Shown here: in pieces, positions 35,445 to 43,424 of the stretch | How positions within the stretch are numbered: position 1 is the first letter of the stretch | Layout of the letters: every line of letters starts with the position of its first letter | Source of the DNA: CAWKDG01 sp963848355 | GTDB taxonomy: Bacteria; Actinomycetota; Acidimicrobiia; Acidimicrobiales; UBA8190 | Assembly: GCA_963848355.1 (NCBI GenBank) | Contig: CAWKDG010000002.1 | Location: forward strand, 434,001 to 498,000 | DNA length: 64,000 nucleotides | Direction of reading: 5' to 3' | Position numbers and translations under genes: made by a program | The notes under the pieces: generated by a model | What the model saw: only the letters and a program-made list of their open reading frames with translations | Databases searched by the model: none | Told to the model about the DNA's origin: nothing

Positions 35445-35813
35445 TCAGGAGCGCCGTCGAGGTCGGTCCACCCCGGTACCGGACCGGTACCCGCGTCCGT
35501 CACTCCTCAGTCGATCCTGGCGGGCGGCGGCGCGTCGCATCTCGCGGCTCGGGGCCTCGTCCGGACTGGCCAGGAGAGCCGTCTCCAAGGCCTCGACCCG
35601 TTTCTTCGGGGGCAGGCGCGACAGCATCTGGTCCAGACGGGTCAGCTCCGGCGGCAGAGCGCGCTTCTTGGCCTTGGACTTCTCCATGAAGCGCAGGAGG
35701 CGGCGGACGTAGAAGTGGCGGAGGAATCCGACCCGCATGATGCTGCGGAAGACCGCCGTCCTGATCCGACGCTTCTTGGCCTCCCCTTCCGGCGCAGATT
35801 TGTCTTTAGCCAT
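35445..35813 (-). CDS. small basic protein of unknown function upstream of hpt
   Basis: 122 aa, about 30 percent Arg+Lys. A basic N-terminus (MAKDKSAPEGEAKKRRIR) leads to FRSIMRVGFLRHFYVRRLLR and a helix FMEKSKAKKRALPPELTRLD. The C-terminus is disordered and Arg-rich. Nucleic-acid or ribosome association is possible but unproven. ATG start. I do not recognise the family; its reality is supported by the tight spacing to hpt. Confidence 0.55.
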   Translation of the reverse strand: MAKDKSAPEGEAKKRRIRTAVFRSIMRVGFLRHFYVRRLLRFMEKSKAKKRALPPELTRLDQMLSRLPPKKRVEALETALLASPDEAPSREMRRAAARQDRLRSDGRGYRSGTGVDRPRRRS

Positions 35814-35864
35814 GTCCCATTCTGTACCCCAGGCGGTCGGACCGGCGCACGCCGGCGCTCCCGG

Positions 35865-36542
35865 TCAGCCCACCCGTCCGCTCCCGTGGTCCCCCGGCAG
35901 CAGGCCGAGGGCGCCGAGAGAGCGTCGCAGGCCCTGCGCCGACTCGAAATGCACGGTGGACATGCCGAGTGCGGCTGCCGGCTCGAGATTCCCGACGTTG
36001 TCGTCGATGAACAGTGTGGCCCGGGCATCCAACCCGAACCGCTCGAGGAGGAGCTCGAAGATCTCACGATCAGGCTTCGCCATTCCCTCCAGGCCTGAGA
36101 TCACGAGGCCGTCGAACAGTGTGAAGAACGGGTACCTCTCGAAGCGCAGAGGAAATGTCTCCGCCTCCATGTTGCTGAGGGCGTAACAAGCCGCTCCGGC
36201 GTCGGTCAGGTCCGTCAGGATCGTGACGGTGTCGTCGAGGGCACCGGCCACCATCTCCTCGCTACGCGTCGTCCAGGCCCAGATCTCGTCGGCGCGCTGG
36301 GGATGGGCGTCGGCCAGGCGGGCACACGAATCGGCTGTGCTCTCGCCGCGGTCGTGCCGGTCGTGCCACTCGGGAGTGCAGATGTCGGCAAGGAACCGCT
36401 CCATGACATCGTCGTCGTCGAACACCTTGCGGTACAGATGACGCGGATTCCAGTCGAGGAGCACGCCGCCGATATCGAAGACGACGGCATCGATGGCCGA
36501 GCGCGGCTGCGCACTCACGGTCGTCTCATCCCCGGACGGCAC
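35865..36542 (-). CDS. HAD superfamily IA hydrolase (YihX-like phosphatase)
   Basis: 225 aa. Motif I is VFDIGGVLLDWNP with nucleophile Asp about residue 23; the usual second Asp is replaced by Gly, as in YihX and the HAD part of epoxide hydrolase. Motif II is CYALSNME, motif III KPDREIFELLLERF and motif IV LFIDDNVGNLEPA. The four-helix cap follows motif I. It is probably a sugar- or nucleotide-phosphate phosphatase of unknown substrate. Confidence 0.85.
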   Translation of the reverse strand: MPSGDETTVSAQPRSAIDAVVFDIGGVLLDWNPRHLYRKVFDDDDVMERFLADICTPEWHDRHDRGESTADSCARLADAHPQRADEIWAWTTRSEEMVAGALDDTVTILTDLTDAGAACYALSNMEAETFPLRFERYPFFTLFDGLVISGLEGMAKPDREIFELLLERFGLDARATLFIDDNVGNLEPAAALGMSTVHFESAQGLRRSLGALGLLPGDHGSGRVG

Positions 36543-36581
36543 CCGAGTGGAGGTCGAGAAGGGCGGCGCTCGGACCCGGTG

Positions 36582-36857
36582 TCAGTCGACCGGAAGCTGG
36601 CTGAGCAGCAGGGTCTTGGTGTTCTCGTACGTCTCGAAGTCGATCACGCCGGCGTCGAACTGCCGATGGACCTTCTCGACCTCGTCGAGGAGCTCTTGGG
36701 CGCTGGGCTCGTTACCCGTGGGCGCGACCGGAGCCGAGGCCTCGTCCTGCTCGGGCGTCGTCGCCTTGCTCTGGCGGCGGTCCCGCTTGGCTGCGGCCTT
36801 CTCCTGCTTGTCGCGATCTCGTTGCAGCTTGTTGAAACTCGTTCTCTGTGTCGCCAT
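36582..36857 (-). CDS. SHOCT-domain small protein
   Basis: 91 aa. The first half is a basic, charged, probably disordered or helical segment (LQRDRDKQEKAAAKRDRRQ). The last 35 residues, LLDEVEKVHRQFDAGVIDFE onward, resemble the SHOCT (short C-terminal) oligomerisation domain, whose typical form is L..L..L...G.It..EF. Function unknown. Confidence 0.65.
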   Translation of the reverse strand: MATQRTSFNKLQRDRDKQEKAAAKRDRRQSKATTPEQDEASAPVAPTGNEPSAQELLDEVEKVHRQFDAGVIDFETYENTKTLLLSQLPVD

Positions 36858-36977
36858 GGTTCTCCCTGCCGGCCGGAGCCGGCTCGCTCATCAGTCTCAT
36901 GACCACCGCACGAGCGGTGTCCGTCCGAAGGGACGCCCGGGTCTCCGGGCGACGCCGTCCGGAGACGGTGACCGACC

Positions 36978-37505
36978 TCAGTCCTGCACTTCGTCGTCTG
37001 CCGCGACGTCGCCGGCACCCGCTTCGTCGCCCACGGCGACCAGAGTCTCCGAGCTCTCGGGTGCGAGTGCCACCGGCTCGTCTGTTGCCGGAGGGATCGC
37101 CGCGTCTGCTGTGCTCGCCCCGTCGGCGCCCTCCGCCGACGACGGCGCCGACGACGGCGCCGTGGGCCGATCCGAGGGGCGGCCCGGGCCACCCCGCCCG
37201 CGTCGACCGGCCGACTTGTCGCCGGCCAGGGTCCGCACGGCGTAGGGGAGAAGCGCCAGCTCCCTGGCGTTCTTGATGGCCAGGGCGACATCGCTCTGGT
37301 GCTGCGAGCACGTCCCCGTGTTGGCTCGGGACTTGATCTTTCCCCGATCGCTCATGAAACGGCGGAGAAGGTTCATGTCCTTGTAGTCGACATAGGCGAT
37401 GTGCTCGGTACAGAAGATGCAGACCTTGGGACGACCGCGCCTCACCCGGCCTTTGGGGTCACTGGCCTTGGTCCGACCTCGGTCTTTTCGGGACGACGGG
37501 GGCAC
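36978..37505 (-). CDS. rpsR: ribosomal protein bS18 (zinc-ribbon type) with long C-terminal extension
   Basis: 175 aa, about twice the usual 75-85. The core is clear: CIFCTEHIAYVDYKDMNLLR, FMSDRGKIKSRANTGTCSQH and NARELALLPYAVRT. The CxxC and TCSxH residues mark the zinc-binding C+ form. After that comes about 90 residues rich in Ala, Pro, Ser, Glu and Asp, probably disordered. It is not next to rpsF, ssb or rplI, the normal neighbours, so it may be a second copy. GTG start at 37505 is fixed by GAGGAGGAA 6 bp upstream. Confidence 0.88.
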   Translation of the reverse strand: MPPSSRKDRGRTKASDPKGRVRRGRPKVCIFCTEHIAYVDYKDMNLLRRFMSDRGKIKSRANTGTCSQHQSDVALAIKNARELALLPYAVRTLAGDKSAGRRGRGGPGRPSDRPTAPSSAPSSAEGADGASTADAAIPPATDEPVALAPESSETLVAVGDEAGAGDVAADDEVQD

Positions 37506-37835
37506 GTCGCGTTCCTCCTCGGCTCCGCGCGACAGTAAGGCCAAAAGTCTCCTGCGGAGACCAGCACGACAGGGCCCGCGCGGCAAAGAGCCCGTGCTGT
37601 GACACAGCGTACCGTGCCCGGCGGAGGGTCTGGCCACCGGGCCCGGCTCCGGGGTCGCCGGGTGCCCCAGGGCGCCCGACATCCCCTGTGACCTCGGATG
37701 ATACCGCCGGCTCGAAGGGTTCTCCCTCCGGACGCCCCGGGACGCTCCGGGCGGCTCGCCACCCCTCGCCGCCCGGCGTCACCACCGGGTGGTGGCATGC
37801 TGACCGCCGGTCGACGCGGGGAAGGGAGCGGCCCA
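37506..37835. other. 330-bp divergent intergenic region between rpsR and sulfatase
   Basis: No convincing gene. Toward rpsR (minus strand) a perfect hairpin GTCTCC-GCA-GGAGAC (37547-37561) is followed by TTTT about 40 bp before the start codon, which could be an attenuator or autoregulatory leader. The rest is GC-rich with no clear promoter element that I can defend. Toward the sulfatase only its ribosome binding site GAAGGGAG is evident. Confidence 0.4.
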
Positions 37836-40142
37836 ATGGCCAAGGCGACAGAGTTCGGCGGTCGGATCGGACGTGACTGGCGGGATTCGGAGCCATGGTG
37901 GCCCCCCGAACCGACTCCCCCGAAAGACGCGCCGAACGTGGTCCTTGTCGTCATGGACGACGTCGGGTTCGCCCAATTGGGCTGTTACGGCTCCGATATC
38001 GCCACCCCGACGATCGATCGCCTGGCGGCCGGCGGGATCCGTCTGGCCAATTTCCGCACCACGGCATTGTGCTCGCCGACCCGGGCCTGTCTCCTGACCG
38101 GGCGGAACCACCATCGCAGCGGCATGGGACGCGTCGCCGACCTCGCCTCCGGCTGGCCCGGCTACTGGGGGAAGCCGCCCAGGGAGAACGGCTACCTGTC
38201 GGAGATCCTGCGGTCGAACGGCTACGCCACCTACGCCGTCGGGAAGTGGCATCTCACCCCCGAGGACGAGACGCACGTGGCGGCCTCACGGGACACGTGG
38301 CCTCTTTCCCGTGGTTTCGACCGCTGGTACGGCTTTCACGGGGGCGAGACGCACCAATTCGTGCCCGCCCTCTTCCACGACAGCCACGCCGTCCGCCCGG
38401 CGCGTTCGATCGAGGACGGCTACCACCTGAGCGCCGACCTGGCCGATCGGGCCATCGAATTCCTCGGCGACCTCCGGGCCGTCGATACCGAGCAGCCGTT
38501 CTTCCTCTACTTCTGCACGGGGGCCTGTCATTCGCCCCACCAGGCGCCTCGCCCCTGGATCGAGCGCTACCGGGGACAATTCGACGACGGCTGGGACGCC
38601 TGGCGGGAAAGGACCTACGCCCGCCAGCTGGAGCTGGGGGTGATCCCGCCCGGCACCCGCCTCTCCCCCCGCCCACCGTGGGTCCGTCCGTGGGACGAGC
38701 TCGGGGACACCGAACGGACGGTGGCCACCCGCTTCATGGAGTGCTTCGCCGGATTCCTGTCGTACACCGACGAACAGATCGGTCGTCTCGTCTCGTTCCT
38801 CGAGGACATCGGTGACCTCGACAACACCCTTCTGATGCTGGTGTCGGACAACGGCGCCAGTGCCGAAGGGGGATCCGACGGCTCCATCAACGACGTCCGA
38901 TTGCACAATCTCGATCCGGCCAGCACGGCCGAGATGTTCTCGCGGCTGGACGAGATCGGTGGACCTCTCACGCACAACAACTACCCATGGGGTTGGACCA
39001 TGGCGGGGAACACGCCCTTCAAGCGCTGGAAGCGGGAGGTGCACCAGGGAGGTGTCGCCGACCCCTGCATCGTCTCCTGGCCGGCGAGGCTGTCGGACAG
39101 TGCCGGCGGGATCCGCCACCAGTTCGTCCACGCCGTCGACGTGCTCCCGACCGTGCTGGAGCTGGTGGGGATCGACGCGCCCGACGAGATCGAGTACGTG
39201 CCCCAGACCCACATCGACGGCGTCGGCTTCGGGTACCTCCTCGGACGCGACGCGGCGTCGGCCCCGGAACAACACCTGACGCAGCACTTCGAGATGCTCA
39301 GCTCACGGGCCATTTACCACCGGGGGTGGAAGGCGGTCACGTACCATCCCGTCGGGCCCATCTACGACGACGGTCTCAATCCCAACGCGCCGTTCGACGA
39401 GGACGTCTGGGAGCTCTACCACGTGGCGGAGGACCTCTCCGAGACGCACGACCTGGCCGCCGAGCACCCCGAACGGGTGGCCGAGATGGTCGAGCTGTGG
39501 TGGCACGAGGCGGAACGCAACCAGGTACTGCCGCTGGACAACCGGGTGTTGTGGGTCCTCACCAACCCGAAGCCGCACCGTCGCCGCGAACGCACCGCCT
39601 TCCGCTACTTCCCCGGTGGGGCCCAGGTACCCGAACCGGTGGCCGTCAACGTGCGTAACCGCTCCCACGCCATCACGGTGAAGGTGGACGTCCCTCCCGG
39701 TGTCGTCGCCGCCGGGGTGCTCCTGGCCCTCGGCTCGGCCCTCGGGGGCTGGTCGCTGCACCTCCTGGACGGTCATCTCCGTTATGTCCACAACCTCTAT
39801 GGCAAGGAACGTCACGTGCTCGAAGCCGAGGCCGTCGTCGGCCCCGGACCCCACACGCTGCGCTTCACGTTCGAGAAGGACGAGCGGCGCGGAGGAGCCG
39901 GAACCCTCCTGGTCGACGACGTGGTCGTGGCCGAGGGGGTCATCCGTCGCTTCACGCCGTCGGGGTTCAACGGCGTGGGAGTGGGACTCACGTGCGGCTA
40001 CGAGTGGGGGCCGGCCGTCGGCGACGGTTATGTCGCACCCTTCGTCTTCAACGGGACCATCACCCACGCCGTGGTGGAGGCCACCGGGCCCGTCGTGCGC
40101 GACCCTCTGGCCGAGCTGGCGGCGATCATGTCGGAGCAGTAG
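37836..40142 (+). CDS. type I sulfatase (arylsulfatase family) with C-terminal beta domain
   Basis: 768 aa. PNVVLVVMDDVGFAQLGCYG gives the metal-binding aspartates. ALCSPTRACLLTGRN is the sulfatase signature, with Cys about residue 79 destined to become formylglycine. AVGKWHLTP and later LMLVSDNGASAEG complete the active site. No signal peptide is visible, so it looks cytoplasmic like several actinomycete arylsulfatases. The final 170 residues form a beta-rich domain (SWSLHLLDGHLRYVHN-like strands). No formylglycine-generating enzyme is in the window. Start ATG with GAAGGGAG upstream. Confidence 0.9.
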   Translation: MAKATEFGGRIGRDWRDSEPWWPPEPTPPKDAPNVVLVVMDDVGFAQLGCYGSDIATPTIDRLAAGGIRLANFRTTALCSPTRACLLTGRNHHRSGMGRVADLASGWPGYWGKPPRENGYLSEILRSNGYATYAVGKWHLTPEDETHVAASRDTWPLSRGFDRWYGFHGGETHQFVPALFHDSHAVRPARSIEDGYHLSADLADRAIEFLGDLRAVDTEQPFFLYFCTGACHSPHQAPRPWIERYRGQFDDGWDAWRERTYARQLELGVIPPGTRLSPRPPWVRPWDELGDTERTVATRFMECFAGFLSYTDEQIGRLVSFLEDIGDLDNTLLMLVSDNGASAEGGSDGSINDVRLHNLDPASTAEMFSRLDEIGGPLTHNNYPWGWTMAGNTPFKRWKREVHQGGVADPCIVSWPARLSDSAGGIRHQFVHAVDVLPTVLELVGIDAPDEIEYVPQTHIDGVGFGYLLGRDAASAPEQHLTQHFEMLSSRAIYHRGWKAVTYHPVGPIYDDGLNPNAPFDEDVWELYHVAEDLSETHDLAAEHPERVAEMVELWWHEAERNQVLPLDNRVLWVLTNPKPHRRRERTAFRYFPGGAQVPEPVAVNVRNRSHAITVKVDVPPGVVAAGVLLALGSALGGWSLHLLDGHLRYVHNLYGKERHVLEAEAVVGPGPHTLRFTFEKDERRGGAGTLLVDDVVVAEGVIRRFTPSGFNGVGVGLTCGYEWGPAVGDGYVAPFVFNGTITHAVVEATGPVVRDPLAELAAIMSEQ

Positions 40143-40220
40143 GGGCTCCGCTACCGTTTCCGTCAGGACCGACAGCCGCCACTGCCGGCTGCCACATCAA
40201 CGACACAGGAGATCGCGATC

Positions 40221-40598
40221 ATGGACATCCGGTCGATCGAGGACATGGCCCCGGTCATCGAGCACAACGGCACCACCCCGGTGTGGTGGCTGGTCCCGCC
40301 CCAGGAGATGCGGGCCGCCACCGAGGGCGGCTTCCTCGAACTGGTCAGCGAGTGGGAGATCGCCGGCGGTGGAGCGGTCGATGCCCACTCCCACCCGACG
40401 CACGAGTTCTACTACATCATCTCGGGCCACGGCATCATGAAGATCGCCGACGAAGAGCGCGAAGTGCATGCCGGCGATCTCGTCTACACCCCGCCCGACA
40501 CCACCCACAGCATCTGGCCGGCCAGCGAGCATGCACCGCTGCGTGGTCTGGCCTTCGCCATCGGCACCCCCGGCTCGGGGAAGGTCGACTACAGCTGA
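40221..40598 (+). CDS. single-domain cupin
   Basis: 125 aa. Cupin motif 1 is DAHSHPTHEFYYIISGHG (His, His, Glu ligands) and motif 2 is VHAGDLVYTPPDTTHSIW. It is probably a metal-dependent isomerase, dioxygenase or small-molecule binding protein. It follows the sulfatase by 78 bp on the same strand. Its last codons overlap the convergent acetyltransferase gene by 10 bp. Confidence 0.8.
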   Translation: MDIRSIEDMAPVIEHNGTTPVWWLVPPQEMRAATEGGFLELVSEWEIAGGGAVDAHSHPTHEFYYIISGHGIMKIADEEREVHAGDLVYTPPDTTHSIWPASEHAPLRGLAFAIGTPGSGKVDYS

Positions 40599-41140
40599 GT
40601 CTGAGCCGGCCCGTGGGTCTGAGCCGGCCCCGTCGAGAGGCGACACCGGTAGCGGATCTCGTCGACGGAGACGCCCCAGACCTCCTCTGTCCGTCGGCCA
40701 CCGTCGGGCTGCCAGCCGTCACTACGGTAGAAGCGCTCGGCCCGGACGTTTCCCACGAGGACCCACAGCAGCGCGTCGCTGAAACCGTGTCGGCTGAGGC
40801 GCGCCCGGGCGTCGGTCATCAGGCGACGGCCGACACCGAGGTCCCAGTGGTCCGGATCGACGTAGAGGGCGAAGAGCTCGCCCGCGCCGTCGGAGTCGTC
40901 GGAGCGTGCCGGTCCTGTGGTGGCGAACCCGCAGATGACACCGTCGTCGACAGCCACGACGGTCGTCGGCGCGTCCGGGTCGGCGACCCCGAAGGTGTAT
41001 CGGGCCATGCGGTCCTCGGGACGCAGGGCGTCGAGATAGTCGTCAGGGAGCAGGCCCCGGTAGGCCGCCTGCCATGAGCGGACGTGCACCGCGGCCACCC
41101 CGGCGGCGTCGTCGGGCCGGGCTTCGCGCACGCTCGTCAT
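40589..41140 (-). CDS. GNAT family N-acetyltransferase
   Basis: 183 aa. The start REARPDDAAGVAAVHVRSWQ, acetyl-CoA loop YVDPDHWDLGVGRRLM and LLWVLVGNVRAERFYRSDGW are typical GNAT features. The C-terminal GPAQTHGPAQTQ comes from a short duplication in DNA (40599-40634) that overlaps the neighbouring stop. Acceptor unknown. ATG start. Confidence 0.83.
   Translation of the reverse strand: MTSVREARPDDAAGVAAVHVRSWQAAYRGLLPDDYLDALRPEDRMARYTFGVADPDAPTTVVAVDDGVICGFATTGPARSDDSDGAGELFALYVDPDHWDLGVGRRLMTDARARLSRHGFSDALLWVLVGNVRAERFYRSDGWQPDGGRRTEEVWGVSVDEIRYRCRLSTGPAQTHGPAQTQL
40599..40634. repeat. two 18-bp tandem copies at a convergent junction
   Basis: GTCTGAGCCGGCCCGTGG (40599-40616) is followed by GTCTGAGCCGGCCCCGTC (40617-40634). 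It begins at the base after the cupin stop and encodes the repeated C-terminus of the acetyltransferase. It is the fourth example in this window of a short duplication at a convergent junction. Confidence 0.85.
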
Positions 41141-41203
41141 CGAGACATTGTCGCGTGGCCACTTCTCCCGCCACTTTCTCCCCCCGGGGCGACCGGGACG
41201 TAC

Positions 41204-41959
41204 TCAGGCGTACGTGCGTACCAGGGCGAGAACGTCGTCGGCGTCGGGGCCCGCGCCCCGCAGGGACGTGGCCGACGCGGCGACGCGACGGGCGGCCACC
41301 GCACACAGCTCGGCGGCCGGCCCGCTGATCGTGGTGGCGGCCGGCTCGTCGGGGACGAAGTCCCACGCTTCGCCGTGCGGCGCCACCAATCGGAACGCCA
41401 CGGGCCCGGCCATCGTGCGACCGGCCGAGGAGAAGGCATAGGGCAGCGTCCGCCAGGCCAGCCGGGCGATCAGCCGCAGCCGGTCGGTGAGCGGCAGCTC
41501 GACACCGAGGGCACCGGCGACATCGCCGGTGTGGATCCACGTCTCGGCCAGCCGGGTCGTGACGAGGGTCCGCGCCGACAGCTCGCCCGCTACCCAGGTG
41601 ACCCGGGTGGAGAGGTCCATGTCGGTGACCACCTCGAGCAACCGGGACGCTCCCGACGACCACCGCTCCAGCAGTACGGCCTGCGGGAGACCCCGCTCAC
41701 GTTCGACCATGCGGGCGACACCGTCGTCGACGGAGCCGGCCGGACCGACGTCCTTCGTCAACCCGGCCACGGTTTCGGCGAAGCGACCCGTGACACTGGC
41801 GACGGCCATCTCGTTCGACTGGGCCAGGTGGAGGACGACGGCGGCGACGTCCCATCCCTCGCAGCGGGTGGGGGCGCGCCAACCTTCGTCAGGCAGGTCG
41901 ACCAGCAGGCCCGACAACTCCGCCTGCTGGTCGGCCAGCGCCGCGACGACATCGTCCAT
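41204..41959 (-). CDS. maleylpyruvate isomerase-like (mycothiol-dependent/DinB-fold) protein
   Basis: 251 aa. The N-terminal helical bundle has LSGLLVDLPDEGWRAPTRCE, GWDVAAVVLHLAQSN and the His ligands expected in this four-helix metal-binding fold (HLAQ; RLAETWIHTGDVAGALG). The C-terminal part is the SCP2-like domain of mycothiol-dependent isomerases (GPVAFRLVAPHGEAWDF). Such proteins use mycothiol or bacillithiol, consistent with an actinomycete. Substrate unknown. ATG at 41959. Confidence 0.78.
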   Translation of the reverse strand: MDDVVAALADQQAELSGLLVDLPDEGWRAPTRCEGWDVAAVVLHLAQSNEMAVASVTGRFAETVAGLTKDVGPAGSVDDGVARMVERERGLPQAVLLERWSSGASRLLEVVTDMDLSTRVTWVAGELSARTLVTTRLAETWIHTGDVAGALGVELPLTDRLRLIARLAWRTLPYAFSSAGRTMAGPVAFRLVAPHGEAWDFVPDEPAATTISGPAAELCAVAARRVAASATSLRGAGPDADDVLALVRTYA

Positions 41960-42003
41960 GACACCAGAGCGTAGGCCGCTCGCCGGCGCGCCCGCACTCC
42001 TCT

Positions 42004-42027
42004 GGCGCACTCAGCGGGCGCACTCAG
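42004..42027. repeat. two copies of GGCGCACTCAG at the 3' end of an SRPBCC gene
   Basis: GGCGCACTCAG occurs at 42004-42014 and 42017-42027 (13-bp period). The second copy contains the stop codon of the SRPBCC gene (TCA at 42024), so the duplication copies the stop. Confidence 0.7.
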
Positions 42028-42470
42028 AGGTACATCAGCGATCCCGGCGTGGTGAGGAGCTCGCCCGTCTCGAGCCACGTCTTCAGGCCGGAGAGGATCA
42101 TGGGCCACCCGCCGTAGAGCTGCTCGTTGGCGTTCTCGCGCAGCTGGTCGTGGGTGACGACCAATTTGCACGAGTCGCCGACGGGCTCGATCTCCCACGT
42201 GATCCTCGAGGTACCTTCGCTCTTCACGTCCTCGCCCCACAACGCCACCATGGTCTGGACGAGACGGCGCGGGGGGTCGACCTCCAGGTTCTCCCCTTCC
42301 CCGAGGAGCCCGGGGTTGCCGGGGCCGCTCATCTCGAAGCGCGAACCGGCCGTCCAGTCCGATGTGATCCGGGCGCCGAATTGGTACTTGCTTCTGGTCT
42401 CGCCGTCGGTGATCGCCTCCCAGAGGCGCTCCGGCGTGGTGCGGATGTAGATCTCGAACACCTTCTCCAT
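42024..42470 (-). CDS. SRPBCC/AHSA1-like protein 2
   Basis: 148 aa START-like fold: FEIYIRTTPERLWEAITDGE, FEMSGPGNPGLLGEGENLEV, RRLVQTMVALWGEDV and LVVTHDQLRENANEQLYGGW are typical of the activator of Hsp90 ATPase-like branch. These are ligand-binding proteins often paired with ArsR regulators. ATG at 42470, GGAGAG upstream. It follows a second SRPBCC gene by 52 bp, so an ArsR-SRPBCC-SRPBCC operon is likely. Confidence 0.82.
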   Translation of the reverse strand: MEKVFEIYIRTTPERLWEAITDGETRSKYQFGARITSDWTAGSRFEMSGPGNPGLLGEGENLEVDPPRRLVQTMVALWGEDVKSEGTSRITWEIEPVGDSCKLVVTHDQLRENANEQLYGGWPMILSGLKTWLETGELLTTPGSLMYL

Positions 42471-42482
42471 GGGAACTCTCCT

Positions 42483-42514
42483 GTTCGTTGTTCGGGCCCG
42501 TTCGTTGTTCGGGG
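42483..42514. repeat. 17-bp tandem duplication between the two SRPBCC genes
   Basis: GTTCGTTGTTCGGGCCC (42483-42499) is followed by GTTCGTTGTTCGGGG (42500-42514). It fills most of the 52-bp spacer in the operon, upstream of the ribosome binding site of the second SRPBCC gene. Confidence 0.75.
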
Positions 42515-42522
42515 CGTGCGGG

Positions 42523-43038
42523 TCAGGGCAAGGCGGAGGGGTCGTTCAGTGGCTCGCCTGTCTCGAGCAAGGTCTTCAGACCGGAGAGGACCCAGTTCCA
42601 GCCACCGCCGGCACCGGTGTCCTCCATGGCCCCGGCTACCAACAGGGCCAGCTTCGGCGCCCCGTCGAGCTCGTGGATGACCGTCAGCCTGGTGACGCCG
42701 TCCTTGGCCTCGGTGATCTCGTAGGTCAAACGGGTGAACCCTTCCGCCGCCGCCTCCGGGTCCATGACCATGCGCCAGGTCTGGACGAGCCGCCGGGGCG
42801 GGTCGCACTCGATGACCTCGCCGTCGACGGCCACGTCGCCGGCGCCCATCGCCCGCATCCCCTCGTTGGTGAGCGCCCGGAACGCACCTCCCGGGCGCAA
42901 GTCGTACTCGGCGTCACCGCCGTAGCCGTAGCGACGCGTCCACTCGGGCCTGGTGATGGCGTCCCAGATCGCCTGCGGAGCGGCCCTGATGTACACCCGG
43001 TACACCTGCGTGGTCACGTTCGTCGCGGTGGTCGTCAT
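42523..43038 (-). CDS. SRPBCC/AHSA1-like protein 1
   Basis: 171 aa START-like protein: VYIRAAPQAIWDAITRPEWT, the AGDVAVDGEVIECDPPRRLV strand pair and RLTVIHELDGAPKLALLVAG. It is similar to its downstream neighbour, so the pair probably arose by duplication. Start ATG at 43038 overlaps the ArsR stop (ATGA), which shows translational coupling to the regulator. Confidence 0.82.
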   Translation of the reverse strand: MTTTATNVTTQVYRVYIRAAPQAIWDAITRPEWTRRYGYGGDAEYDLRPGGAFRALTNEGMRAMGAGDVAVDGEVIECDPPRRLVQTWRMVMDPEAAAEGFTRLTYEITEAKDGVTRLTVIHELDGAPKLALLVAGAMEDTGAGGGWNWVLSGLKTLLETGEPLNDPSALP

Positions 43039-43376
43039 GCCATCTCCTCCAGTTGCGCTTTCAGGTCGACGAGCGCCGACACGTGGCGCTCGGTGTACTT
43101 GTCGATCCACCGGTCGTGGATCAACCGGATCGGCACCGGGTTCAGGAAGTGCAGCTTCTCCCGACCCGACCGGCGCGTGACGACGAGTCCTGCCTCTTCG
43201 AGGAGGCGCAGGTGCTTCATGACACCGAAGCGCGTCATCTCGAGCTCCGACTCGAGCTCGGTGAGCGTGCGCCCGTCGCGCTCGAAGAGCCGGTCGAGCA
43301 GGAACCGACGCGTCGGATCGGCCAGCGCTCTGAACACCCGGTCGTCCTCGGCCACAGCGACAGAATAGGTGACCAT
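43035..43376 (-). CDS. ArsR-family winged-helix repressor
   Basis: 113 aa. VFRALADPTRRFLLDRLFER is the N-terminal helix pair. TLTELESELEMTRFGVMKHL forms the recognition region and LEEAGLVVTRRSGREKLHFL is the wing. There are no metal-binding cysteines, so it is not a metal sensor. It belongs to the ArsR branch linked with SRPBCC proteins. A palindrome overlaps its own start codon, consistent with autorepression of the operon. Confidence 0.87.
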   Translation of the reverse strand: MVTYSVAVAEDDRVFRALADPTRRFLLDRLFERDGRTLTELESELEMTRFGVMKHLRLLEEAGLVVTRRSGREKLHFLNPVPIRLIHDRWIDKYTERHVSALVDLKAQLEEMA

Positions 43377-43384
43377 ATAGTCAC
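43369..43384. promoter_or_regulatory. operator-like palindrome over the ArsR start codon
   Basis: GTGAC-CATATA-GTCAC, perfect 5-bp arms. The ATG of the ArsR gene (43374-43376 on the minus strand) is inside it. The divergent luciferase-family gene starts 41 bp away, so one repressor dimer could control both directions. Binding is inferred. Confidence 0.55.
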
Positions 43385-43424
43385 ATGTCAAGGCCGCGGC
43401 GACACTCGCCTCGGTACGCTGCAG

